Origin: JAPLST01 sp964397565
GTDB lineage: Bacteria > Auribacterota > UBA3054 > JAPLST01
NCBI GenBank assembly: GCA_964397565.1
Contig: CAYNJC010000043.1
Coordinates: 1 to 33,825 of the forward strand
Length of the DNA: 33,825 nt
Reading direction: 5' to 3'
Shown here: piece after piece, positions 21,879-29,608 of the stretch
Numbering within the stretch: position 1 is the stretch's first letter
Layout of the letters: each line of letters starts with the position of its first letter
Made by a program: the position numbers and the translations under genes
Notes under the pieces: model-generated
The model's database searches: none
What the model was told of the DNA's origin: nothing
What the model saw: the letters and a program-made list of their open reading frames with translations, nothing else

Positions 21879-22143
21879 GTATTCTGGCGGCGCGCAGGTG
21901 CGCGGCCCGCGGGTGCGGTGGATTGGCGATACTGCGGCCGACCACGCGCAAGGTAGTGTAGTAGATGACGCATCCCCTCCTGGGCGCCGGCTGCCCGCGT
22001 GGCAGCCTGTTAAACCATGGCGTCATCCCCTGAATGAGTTGTTTTGCTTTCAGTGCGCGGTCTGCGCCGCGCCGGTCTGTGCGCTTGTTGCGTCTGCCCG
22101 GTGCGCGACGCCACCCGTGCTAACTTTCTGAAGGAACGCTTGC

Positions 22144-22815
22144 ATGCAAGATCTCGTTTTGAATGCCACGACCCGCACCGACCGCGGCAGCGCCGCCTGC
22201 CGGCGCTTGCGCCACAAAGGCATGCTGCCCGGCGTCATGTATGGCCACGGCCAGCAGCGCAGCATTGCGCTGAACTATCATGACTTTACCCAGGTGCTGC
22301 ACAAACTGCACGCCGAGCACGCGGTCGTCAAATGCATAGTGGACAGCGACAATCTGGATGTCCTGATCAAGGCTGTCCAGCGCAATTGCGTGTCGCACGA
22401 CATTGAGCACGTTGATTTTCTGATCGTGGATCTTGATGAAATCGTCAACGTGGCTGTGCCGCTCGAAGTGCACGGCGAAGCCGATGGCGTGAAGAATCAC
22501 GGCGGCGTGCTCGAGTTGCTGCGCCGCGATGTCGCGGTCGAGTGTAAAGCGCGCGACATTCCCATCTCTATTCCGGTGGATGTCAGCGCGCTGAAGATTC
22601 ACGATATGCTGACCGTCAGCGCTTTGCCGGTCCTGCCGGGCATCACCTATGACCTGACGGCCGAGACACCGCTGATCACGGTGGCGGCGCCGACGCTGCA
22701 TGAAGAAGCGGCGCCGGGTGTGGCCGTAGTCGAAGGCGCACCGGCCGAACCGGAAGTGATTACCGCCAAGAAGCCGGCGGAAGAAGGCGAAGAGGCCCCC
22801 AAGAAGAAGGAGTAA
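22144..22815 (+). CDS. rplY: 50S ribosomal protein bL25, CTC type
   Basis: Binds 5S rRNA in the large subunit. Residues 1-90 are the RNA-binding domain (LNATTRTDRGSAACRRLRHKGMLPGVMYGH..., ending HVDFLIVDLDEIVNVAVPL) and ~95-185 the beta-rich CTC domain (VPLEVHGEADGVKNHGGVLE, PISIPVDVSALKIHD). The last ~40 residues are a charged, low-complexity tail (EEGEEAPKKKE), common in this family. AAGGAA precedes the ATG. The gene begins the plus-strand translation cluster and is followed by pth after 4 nt, a very common pairing. Confidence 0.97.
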   Translation: MQDLVLNATTRTDRGSAACRRLRHKGMLPGVMYGHGQQRSIALNYHDFTQVLHKLHAEHAVVKCIVDSDNLDVLIKAVQRNCVSHDIEHVDFLIVDLDEIVNVAVPLEVHGEADGVKNHGGVLELLRRDVAVECKARDIPISIPVDVSALKIHDMLTVSALPVLPGITYDLTAETPLITVAAPTLHEEAAPGVAVVEGAPAEPEVITAKKPAEEGEEAPKKKE

Positions 22816-22819
22816 CGCG

Positions 22820-23455
22820 GTGGTTGCTTGTGTTGTGGGGCTGGGCAATCCCGGGCCAGACTACGCAGCGACCCGTCATAATCTTGGCTTTGCCGTGCTG
22901 GACACGCTGGTGGCCGCGCGCGGCTTGCCATGGCGCCGGCGCTGCTGGCGGCCCTACTGGCTGGCCGATGCGCGCGGCGCAGCCGGTATGCCGCAGCGCT
23001 ACTGCAAGCCGGCCATGTTTATGAACCGCAGCGGGATCGCCATCGCGGCCTTGTGCCGGAAGTATGGTTATGCGCCGGCGGATCTGCTGATTGTCTATGA
23101 CGACCTGCATCTGCCGCTGGGCTGCCTGCGCGCCCGGGCCACCGGCTCGGCCGGCGGCCACAACGGCATGCAGTCGGTGATGGATGCGTTGGGCACGGAC
23201 GCCGTGCCGCGCTTGCGGCTCGGGATCGGGCCGCCGCGGGATGACGCGATCGCGCATGTGCTCGGCCCGTTTGCCGCGCACGAGCAGGCTCGCGTGGCGG
23301 ACATGCTGGCCGCCGCGGCCGATGCGGTCGCGTGGCTGTGCTGCACGCCGTGGGAGCGGGCCGTCGCGCGGGTCAATGGCATGCCGCCGCGCGCGCAGGA
23401 AACGACTGGCTTGGGTGCTGCGGCACACGGCCAACAACATACTAACTTGAACTAA
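22820..23455 (+). CDS. pth: Peptidyl-tRNA hydrolase
   Basis: Releases tRNA from prematurely ended peptidyl-tRNAs. Motifs: VVGLGNPGPDYAATRHNLGF (N9; catalytic H20 of the RHNLGF motif), KPAMFMNRSG, LLIVYDDLHLPLG (acid residue D93 region) and GSAGGHNGMQSVMDALGT. The start is GTG at 22820 with AAGGAG upstream, overlapping the end of rplY's tail. At 211 residues it is slightly longer than usual, the extra ~20 residues being a loose C-terminal tail (TTGLGAAAHGQQHTNLN). The stop overlaps an ATG by 1 nt (TAATG), but rpsF more likely starts further on. Confidence 0.96.
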   Translation: MVACVVGLGNPGPDYAATRHNLGFAVLDTLVAARGLPWRRRCWRPYWLADARGAAGMPQRYCKPAMFMNRSGIAIAALCRKYGYAPADLLIVYDDLHLPLGCLRARATGSAGGHNGMQSVMDALGTDAVPRLRLGIGPPRDDAIAHVLGPFAAHEQARVADMLAAAADAVAWLCCTPWERAVARVNGMPPRAQETTGLGAAAHGQQHTNLN

Positions 23456-23475
23456 TGAACAGCCAAGGATGCTCT

Positions 23476-23760
23476 GTGAGAAAGTACGAATGCTTGTTTA
23501 TTGTTGATCCCGAAGCCGCCAGCGCGCGGTTCGACCAAGTCAAGACGGCGATCCGTCAGGATATCGAGCGCGTGCATGGCTTGCTCGACAAGACCGAGGA
23601 GCTGGGCCAGCGCGTGTTGGGCTACGCCGTGCGCCACTGCCGCGAAGGCTTTTATTACCTGGTGCAGTTTAGCGTCGAGCCGCAGTCGATTTTGGAAATC
23701 CAAGCGCGCTACCGGCTCAATCCGGACATCGTGCGCTTCCTGATTTTGGCGGCAGAATAA
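23476..23760 (+). CDS. rpsF: 30S ribosomal protein bS6
   Basis: A 94-residue protein of the small subunit that pairs with bS18. RKYECLFIVDPEA at the N-terminus, LGQRVLGYAVRHCREGFYYLVQFSVEP and YRLNPDIVRFLILAAE are typical. The GTG at 23476 is taken as the start because AAGGA lies 6 nt upstream and family members begin MRKYE; the ATG at 23455 would add seven residues and would be coupled to pth. No S6:S18-binding leader structure could be recognised. Confidence 0.94.
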   Translation: MRKYECLFIVDPEAASARFDQVKTAIRQDIERVHGLLDKTEELGQRVLGYAVRHCREGFYYLVQFSVEPQSILEIQARYRLNPDIVRFLILAAE

Positions 23761-23783
23761 TTACTGATCCAAGGAGGCAGGCC

Positions 23784-24926
23784 ATGTACTTGTATGCGCA
23801 CTATCGCGCCGTTTTGGCGCTCGCGCTCGCGCTGGCGCTGCTGAACGCTTGCAGTTCCGTCTCCTATCAAACCGAAGAGTGGCGGGTCGCCGTGCCGGAG
23901 CAGGGCGATGCGCGTGCCGTCGTGCGCTACATCGGCATTGGCACCAGCAGCAAGGATCCGGCCGCGCGCGAAGCAATGGCCGAAAAACTCAAGCTGCTGG
24001 CCGACGAAAAGAACCCCAGCAAGGGCTTTGCGCCCACCCTCCAAAACGTGCGCCGGCGGGTCTACATGGAAGGTGACAAGCTGGTGTTGGAAGAGACCGG
24101 CACGTTGCCCAATCCCCTTTCTTGGCAGCAGCAAAGCGGATTGAATCCACTCGGCTGGTTCTCGTCCAGCCCAAGCTTGGTCACCAAAGGCGACTATATT
24201 TTGAAGCGGGATATTGATTCGACCCGCAATGTGCTGGCCAGCGACGGCCGGATCATGGATGAAGACACCTACACCCGCGGCTTGCGCGACAAGAAGCCGA
24301 TCGGGATCAGCACTGACACCAGCTGGCAGCGCCAGGGCGATCAGCCCGTGCAGCAGGATGACATGACGTTGCAGGCTGCGGAAGTTATTGTCTGGCCGCG
24401 CCAGGCCCGCACCTTCTACTGGAAAGTCAGTGGCAAAGGATTTGAGCAAGCCTGGCAATCGTTGGCGCACGAGTATGAAAATGTCGCGGCAGTGGAAACC
24501 GTGGTGCCGGCGACGGTCACCCGCGCGAGCACGACCAACGCGCCACCCGTGACCGAGGAAGTTATCGCGCTCGACGAATTGATCGCGCCGCCCGTAACCG
24601 AAGATGCTGAACCGATCCGCGGCATCGAACAGGAAGAACAGAACGACAGCGCCGCCGCGGCGGCAGTGACGGCTGCGGAACCTGACGGATCCGTCGAAAC
24701 CAACGCAGCGGATCACACACCCGCCGCCGCAGAAGAAGACGTGGCGCAGCCCGCCGCCCCGCCCGTTACCACACCGGCGCCCGCCGCCGCAGAAGACGTG
24801 GCACCGCCCGCCGCGCCGCCCGTTGCCACACCGGCGCCCGCCGCGCCGCCCGCGCCGGTACGCGAGGAAGATTTCCCGGATGAGACACCTGTAACCCCCG
24901 TGTCAGCGGATGACACCATTAAATAA
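23784..24926 (+). CDS. Lipoprotein with Pro/Ala-rich tail inside the ribosomal cluster (380 aa)
   Basis: I do not recognise this protein. Residues 1-22 are a signal peptide with lipobox LLNA|C23. Residues ~25-240 form a folded domain (VVRYIGIGTSSKDPAAREAMAEKLKLLAD, LVLEETGTLPNPLSW, EVIVWPRQARTFYWKVSGKGFEQAW). The tail (~245-380) is low-complexity with approximate repeats PAAA(E)EDVA(Q/P)PAAPPV(T/A)TPAP, the sort of spacer that crosses the periplasm. AAGGAGG precedes the ATG. It lies between rpsF and rpsR, where many bacteria have ssb or nothing, 23 nt after rpsF and 69 nt before rpsR. That position implies co-expression with translation genes. Function is unknown. Confidence 0.85.
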   Translation: MYLYAHYRAVLALALALALLNACSSVSYQTEEWRVAVPEQGDARAVVRYIGIGTSSKDPAAREAMAEKLKLLADEKNPSKGFAPTLQNVRRRVYMEGDKLVLEETGTLPNPLSWQQQSGLNPLGWFSSSPSLVTKGDYILKRDIDSTRNVLASDGRIMDEDTYTRGLRDKKPIGISTDTSWQRQGDQPVQQDDMTLQAAEVIVWPRQARTFYWKVSGKGFEQAWQSLAHEYENVAAVETVVPATVTRASTTNAPPVTEEVIALDELIAPPVTEDAEPIRGIEQEEQNDSAAAAAVTAAEPDGSVETNAADHTPAAAEEDVAQPAAPPVTTPAPAAAEDVAPPAAPPVATPAPAAPPAPVREEDFPDETPVTPVSADDTIK

Positions 24927-24995
24927 CCTCAATAGCCGCGCGCGTCTGCGGACCTGCAGCGCGTCGGCGGTAGCCCCCTTCATGGATTAACACAA

Positions 24996-25244
24996 ATGGC
25001 CTACGATCGCGAACGACTGAAACGCACCAAGCGGAACTGTAGCTTCTGCAAAAATGGCATTGCGCAGCTCGACTACAAAGACGTGGACACGCTCAAACAA
25101 TTTTTGACCGAATACGGCCGGATCACGCCGCGCTACATCAGTGGCAACTGCGCCAAGCATCAGCGCATGCTGGCGAGCGCCATCAAGCGCGCGCGCTTTA
25201 TGGCGTTGTTGCCGTATGTCGGCGCGATTCACGCCGAAGAATAA
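24996..25244 (+). CDS. rpsR: 30S ribosomal protein bS18, zinc-binding form
   Basis: An 82-residue small-subunit protein that binds bS6. KRTKRNCSFCKNGIAQLDYKDVDTLKQFLTEYGRITPRYISGNCAKHQR holds C15, C18, C52 and H55, the four potential zinc ligands of the C+ form of bS18; many bacteria have lost them. It is followed by rplI after 18 nt. Confidence 0.97.
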   Translation: MAYDRERLKRTKRNCSFCKNGIAQLDYKDVDTLKQFLTEYGRITPRYISGNCAKHQRMLASAIKRARFMALLPYVGAIHAEE

Positions 25245-25262
25245 CACGCACGGGAGTATCTC

Positions 25263-25706
25263 ATGGATGTGATTTTACGTTACGATATAGCGCAGCTCGG
25301 CCACGCCGGTGAAGCGGTCAGCGTGGCGACCGGCTACGCGCGCAATTATCTGATTCCGCGCGGCATGGCCGAGCCGGCCTCCAAGGACAATTTGGCGCGT
25401 ATCGGCGCCGAATTGCGCCGCCGTGCCATTGCCGATGCCAAGGAGAAAGAAACCTGCGAAGGCCTGGCGGCTCGCTTGGCTGAGCTGTCCGTCACCATCG
25501 CGCGCAAAGCCGGCGAAGATGACAAGCTCTACGGCTCGGTCACCAACATTGACATCAGCAAGGCGCTCGAGACGCACAACGTTAAAATTGACCGCAAGAA
25601 AATCGCGGTCGAACCGCCGATCCGCCAGCTGGGCGTCTTCAGCGTGGAGATTGTCCTGCACGCCCAGGTGACGGCGACGCTGCGCGTCTGGGTTGTGCGC
25701 GAATAG
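25263..25706 (+). CDS. rplI: 50S ribosomal protein bL9
   Basis: Binds 23S rRNA near the L1 stalk. The N-terminal domain VILRYDIAQLGHAGEAVSVATGYARNYLIPRGMA is the classical signature, followed by the long helix (ELRRRAIADAKEKETCEGLAARLAEL) and the C-terminal domain (KLYGSVTNIDISKAL, KIAVEPPIRQLGVFSVEI). Length 147 is normal. GGGAG precedes the ATG. dnaB follows after 36 nt. Confidence 0.97.
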   Translation: MDVILRYDIAQLGHAGEAVSVATGYARNYLIPRGMAEPASKDNLARIGAELRRRAIADAKEKETCEGLAARLAELSVTIARKAGEDDKLYGSVTNIDISKALETHNVKIDRKKIAVEPPIRQLGVFSVEIVLHAQVTATLRVWVVRE

Positions 25707-25742
25707 GCGCGCCGCGCGCCACGTTTTCCGGCTGGCTCTCGC

Positions 25743-27137
25743 ATGTGCGCTGACCTTTTGACACTTCCGCTGCCGGCCGAGTTTGACCGCGTCCCGCCGC
25801 ACGACACCGAGGCGGAGCGCAGTATTCTCGGCGCGATGCTGATTGACGAGCGCTCCGTCGCGCTGGGTTTGGATGCGCTCGGCGACACGGCTTTCTACAC
25901 GCCTGCCCATCGCCTCGTCTTCCGGGCCGTGCGCACGTTGTTCGAACGCAAAGAGCCGAGCGATATTGTCACGATCGCCAGCCTGCTGCAGAACCAGAAC
26001 GACCTCGAAAATGCCGGCGGCGCGTCGTATATTGCCGGGCTCGCCTCGGCCGTGCCGACTGCCGCCAACGCCGAGCATTACGCCAAAATCGTCCAAGACA
26101 AATTCCTGATGCGCGAGTTGATCCGCGCCGCCCAAACTGTCGCCGCCGATTGTTATCGCGGCGAGTTCAGCGCCGAGGAGCTGATTGAGGCCGCCGAGCA
26201 AAGTGTCTTTAAGATTGCGGATAGCCGCCGCCGTGGCGATTTTGAGCAACTCAAGAAAATGATGCTCGGCGTTATCGAGTACCTTGAAAAATTGCAGGAA
26301 AAAGGCGGCGCGGTCACCGGCCTGGATACCGGCTTCACCCAGCTCAATGAAATGACCACCGGCCTGCACGGCGGTGAGTTGATCATTGTCGCCGCGCGCC
26401 CGGCCATGGGCAAGACCGCCTTGGTGCTGAACATGGCCGAGCATATCGCCGTGCACCAAAACCGGGCGGTGGCGATCTTCTCCATGGAAATGACCGCGCG
26501 CCAAGTGGCCCTGCGCCTGCTGGGCTCGCACGCGCGCGTCGAGGGCCAGCGCTTGCGCAAAGGCGACTTGCGGCCGCAAGACTGGACCGCGCTGGTGCAA
26601 GCCGGCACGGCCCTCAGCAAAGCCGACATTTTCATTGACGCCTCGCCGCAGTTGACCCCGCTTGAAATCAACGCGCGCTGCCGCCGGCTCAAAGCGGAAA
26701 ATCCGAACTTGGCGCTGGTCGTGCTCGATTACATTCAGTTGATGGATGCGCGCGGGCGCGCCATCGAGAGCCGCCAGCAGGAAATCGCCTACATCTCGCG
26801 CTCGCTCAAGGCGATGGCAATCGAACTTGACTTGCCGGTCATCGCCATTTCGCAGCTCAACCGCGAATCCGAGCGCGGCAAAGAAAAAGGCTCGCGCCCG
26901 CAGCTCAGCCAATTGCGCGAATCGGGCGCCATCGAGCAGGACGCCGATGTCGTCGTGCTGCTGTATCGCCCGGCCTATTATTCGAATGATCCAAAATATG
27001 CCGACCATGCCGAGGCCATCATTGCCAAGCAGCGCAATGGCCCGACCGGCACTGTCCATTTGCAATTCCTTGATCGCTTCACGCGCTTTGACAATCCGCC
27101 CGAAGGATTCATGGATGCCTACGATGCTGATGAATAA
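25743..27137 (+). CDS. dnaB: Replicative DNA helicase DnaB
   Basis: The ring helicase of the replication fork. The N-terminal DnaG-binding domain (~18-120: PHDTEAERSILGAMLID, FYTPAHRLVFRAV, EPSDIVTIASLL) is followed by the RecA-like motor: Walker A ARPAMGKT (218-225, K224), SMEMTARQVALRLL, Walker B LVVLDYIQLM (D329), QLNRESERG, QLRESGAIEQDADVV and KQRNGPTGTVHLQF. Length 464 is normal; no intein is inserted at the Walker A site, a frequent target. The common ARPSMGKT is ARPAMGKT here. The rpsR-rplI-dnaB order is widespread in bacteria. No Shine-Dalgarno stands out before the ATG. Confidence 0.97.
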   Translation: MCADLLTLPLPAEFDRVPPHDTEAERSILGAMLIDERSVALGLDALGDTAFYTPAHRLVFRAVRTLFERKEPSDIVTIASLLQNQNDLENAGGASYIAGLASAVPTAANAEHYAKIVQDKFLMRELIRAAQTVAADCYRGEFSAEELIEAAEQSVFKIADSRRRGDFEQLKKMMLGVIEYLEKLQEKGGAVTGLDTGFTQLNEMTTGLHGGELIIVAARPAMGKTALVLNMAEHIAVHQNRAVAIFSMEMTARQVALRLLGSHARVEGQRLRKGDLRPQDWTALVQAGTALSKADIFIDASPQLTPLEINARCRRLKAENPNLALVVLDYIQLMDARGRAIESRQQEIAYISRSLKAMAIELDLPVIAISQLNRESERGKEKGSRPQLSQLRESGAIEQDADVVVLLYRPAYYSNDPKYADHAEAIIAKQRNGPTGTVHLQFLDRFTRFDNPPEGFMDAYDADE

Positions 27138-27185
27138 CCGTTTCCTTTTAACGTTTCGTTGTCTCAACAAGGAGCACCCCGTCCG

Positions 27186-28352
27186 ATGAATACCCTGTTT
27201 ACCTCCGAAGCTGTTTCCATGGGCCACCCCGACAAAGTGGCAGATCAGATTTCCGATGCGGTCCTCGATGCCGCCTTAACCGTGGATGCCACCAGCCGCG
27301 TTGCCTGCGAGACCCTGGTCACGACCGGCACGGTGGTCATCTCCGGCGAAATCACGACCAGCGCCCATCTTGATTTTCAAGAGATCGCCCGCACCACGAT
27401 CAAGGAAATTGGCTACACCGATCCGTACCTTGGTTTCAGCGACGAGTCGTGCGGCGTGCATATTCTGGTGCACCGCCAGTCGCCCGACATCAGCCAGGGC
27501 GTGACGGCCGGTGAAGGCTTGTACAAAGAGCAGGGCGCGGGCGACCAGGGCATGATGTTCGGCTACGCCTGCGATGAAACGCCGGAGCTGATGCCGATGC
27601 CGGTCATGCTCTCGCGCCGGATTCTCGATGAACTCGCGCGCCAACGCCTAAGCGGCCGCATCAAATGGCTGAAGCCCGACAGCAAATCACAGGTCACCGT
27701 CGAGTATGACGCAAAGTTCAAACCCGTGCGCGTGCACACCGTCGTCGTCTCGACCCAGCATGCCAACGATGTCACGCACGCCACCATTACCAAGACAATC
27801 ATTGACAAGATTATCCGCAAAGTCATTCCGGCGCGGCTGCTCGATAAAAACACGAAATTCTTGATCAATCCGACCGGCCGTTTCGTCATCGGCGGGCCGC
27901 ATGGCGACACCGGCCTGACCGGCCGCAAGATTATCGTCGACACCTATGGCGGCATGGGCCGGCACGGCGGCGGTGCCTTCTCCGGCAAAGACGCGACCAA
28001 GGTGGACCGCAGCGCGACCTACATGATGCGCTACGTGGCCAAGAACATTGTCGCCGCCAAGCTGGCCAGACGCTGCGAGCTGCAAGTGTCCTACGCGATT
28101 GGCGTGGCCAAGCCGATGTCGGTCAATGTCAACACCTTTGGCACCGGCGTGGTGACCGATGACGCGCTAGTGACCGCCGTCAGCAAAATATTCGACTTGC
28201 GGCCGGCGATGATAATCGAGAAACTGAAGCTGCGCCGGCCAGTGTATCTGAAGACGGCGCGCTACGGCCATTTCGGCATCAACGACCCGGATTTTACCTG
28301 GGAGAAAACCGATATGACTGCCGCGCTGCGCAAGGCCGTTGGCGTTGCCTGA
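27186..28352 (+). CDS. metK: S-adenosylmethionine synthetase
   Basis: Makes S-adenosylmethionine from methionine and ATP. LFTSEAVSMGHPDKVADQISDAVLD (usually SEGHPDK), QGAGDQGMMFGYA, FLINPTGRFVIGGPHGDTGLTGRKIIVDTYGG and GGGAFSGKDATKVDRS hold the nucleotide, metal and phosphate sites. The start at 27186 fits the family and gives 388 residues; AAGGAG lies 11 nt upstream. A TTG at 27159 would extend it without family support. No SAM riboswitch is visible in the 48 nt gap after dnaB. The product would supply the TrmO-type enzyme in this window among many others. Confidence 0.97.
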   Translation: MNTLFTSEAVSMGHPDKVADQISDAVLDAALTVDATSRVACETLVTTGTVVISGEITTSAHLDFQEIARTTIKEIGYTDPYLGFSDESCGVHILVHRQSPDISQGVTAGEGLYKEQGAGDQGMMFGYACDETPELMPMPVMLSRRILDELARQRLSGRIKWLKPDSKSQVTVEYDAKFKPVRVHTVVVSTQHANDVTHATITKTIIDKIIRKVIPARLLDKNTKFLINPTGRFVIGGPHGDTGLTGRKIIVDTYGGMGRHGGGAFSGKDATKVDRSATYMMRYVAKNIVAAKLARRCELQVSYAIGVAKPMSVNVNTFGTGVVTDDALVTAVSKIFDLRPAMIIEKLKLRRPVYLKTARYGHFGINDPDFTWEKTDMTAALRKAVGVA

Positions 28353-28425
28353 CGCCGCCGCGGTCGCGTCTCTGTTCCGTCGCGCGTCGCCGGCGACGCG
28401 CATACTTGCAACGCTGGAGGAGCGT

Positions 28426-29157
28426 ATGCGGCAGTGCAATTCCCTTCGCGCCCGGCGCCAGATTAGTGCCGTGCTTGCAGGCACGCTCGTGCTCTGCGGC
28501 TGTGGCACCGGCACGCACATGGTTGGCTATGCCATTGATCCGCTTGATGGTCCGCCGCTAAAATTCCAAACGCCCGTGCTGGTGCGCCCCTTCGAGGATC
28601 GCCGCCCGTATGACGAGTGCTACGAGCCCGACTCGGCCGCCGAGCTGTACCAATTTTACTCGTCCGACAAGCAGTTCAAAGAGCCGCCCGCCCCGGCCGT
28701 CAAGCGTGCGTTTGAGCTCGAACTCGCCAATGCCGGCGTGGAAGTCGCCGACGAGGGCAATCATCTGCTCGGCCAGAAGCCTTATCTGCGCGTGACCGGC
28801 GAGTTGCTTCACTTTCTGGTGACGCGCGCGGATGTGCCGGTGCCGACCCTCCAGAATAAAGTCAACACGCTCTGGCGCCGCGAGCAATACAGCGTGCGCG
28901 TCGGCCTGCGCATCACTATGATCGACACCAAGTCCGAGAAAAAAGTCATGCAGCGCGTGTACACCAGCAGCGATTCGTTTGCCCAGCGCTCCAGCATGAT
29001 TGATGTCAAGCAATATGAACAAGACGCCACGCACAACATTGACAAGGCCAAATGGACCGTCGCCGGCGACGACTATTGCATTCAGTTGCTCAACAAGCAT
29101 CTGAAAATTGTGCTGGTCAAGGCCCGCAATGACATCACGACGCTGCTGACGCCGTAA
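28426..29157 (+). CDS. Lipoprotein of unknown function (243 aa)
   Basis: The ATG at 28426 has GGAGG 5 nt upstream; an earlier in-frame start at 28339 would overlap metK and lengthen the leader beyond a normal signal peptide. Residues ~10-30 (QISAVLAGTLVLCGC) end in a lipobox LCG|C. The mature part has VLVRPFEDRRPYDECYEP, a helical VKRAFELELANAGVEVAD and beta strands (YLRVTGELLHFLVTR, YSVRVGLRITMIDTKSEKKVMQRVY). This layout (short strand, RPFED-like motif, then an alternating-strand domain) resembles periplasmic lipoproteins that form beta-sandwiches with helices, such as the YajG-like group, but I would not assign it. It follows metK by 73 nt. The stop TAA is followed by TAATTTCTTC...GAAAGAA, a relative of the hairpin at 658-682. 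Confidence 0.85.
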   Translation: MRQCNSLRARRQISAVLAGTLVLCGCGTGTHMVGYAIDPLDGPPLKFQTPVLVRPFEDRRPYDECYEPDSAAELYQFYSSDKQFKEPPAPAVKRAFELELANAGVEVADEGNHLLGQKPYLRVTGELLHFLVTRADVPVPTLQNKVNTLWRREQYSVRVGLRITMIDTKSEKKVMQRVYTSSDSFAQRSSMIDVKQYEQDATHNIDKAKWTVAGDDYCIQLLNKHLKIVLVKARNDITTLLTP

Positions 29158-29288
29158 TAATTTCTTCACCGCGAAAGAACTAAGCGCCTGAAACTCCCGC
29201 CACGAAGAGCCAACCGACTCGTCCCGCGCAACGAGTCGCCATGTCAATCGCCAACTGGAATTCCTTCCGCCGCGGCAGCGCAGCACTA

Positions 29289-29415
29289 TACTAATGAGAG
29301 CGCTTTCTGCTTTGCAGCGCCCTTGTAGCCGCCCGCGGTGAGGGCGGCTTCTGCAGCCGCGGTCAGCGCCCGCGGCTACAATTGACATGACAACAAGTAA
29401 GTGCTCTCATTAGTA
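29289..29415 (+). repeat. MITE-like element, 127 bp form
   Basis: Terminal inverted repeats TACTAATGAGAGCGCTT and, inverted, TACTAATGAGAGCACTT (16 of 17 match) start with TA at both ends. The core hairpin is TTGTAGCCGCCCGCGG...CCGCGGCTACAATTG. No coding frame. The flanking DNA on the right is shared with the element at 33112-33297. Between 29158 and 29608 the only other feature is the terminator. Confidence 0.9.
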
Positions 29416-29550
29416 ACAAAGAGAAACGAGTTAACGAGCAGACCGCAATTGTTGCTGTTTACAGACGACAGAAAATGTTGATTGTGGCCCAATGCCGCTC
29501 TTGTACTCCTTTACTCTTTGTTGATTGCTGCGTGCCGCGTGAGAATTGGC

Positions 29551-29582
29551 AAAAAAAGAGCGCGGGCAGCGTGCCCGCGCTC
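29551..29582 (-). terminator. Intrinsic terminator of the PEP-CTERM gene
   Basis: On the minus strand GAGCGCGGGCA and TGCCCGCGCTC form a perfect 11 bp stem with a 3 nt loop, followed by seven T. It lies 27 nt after the stop codon at 29609. Confidence 0.95.
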
Positions 29583-29608
29583 TGGCTATCTCAAATACTA
29601 AACGCCGC

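Noticed and set aside
27138..27185. SAM riboswitch before metK
   Set aside because: Only 48 nt separate dnaB and metK, too short for a SAM riboswitch, and no such structure is visible.
25275..27227. 650-codon minus-strand open frame across rplI, dnaB and metK start
   Set aside because: It is a complement-strand shadow of confidently identified genes in GC-rich DNA and has no recognisable motif.
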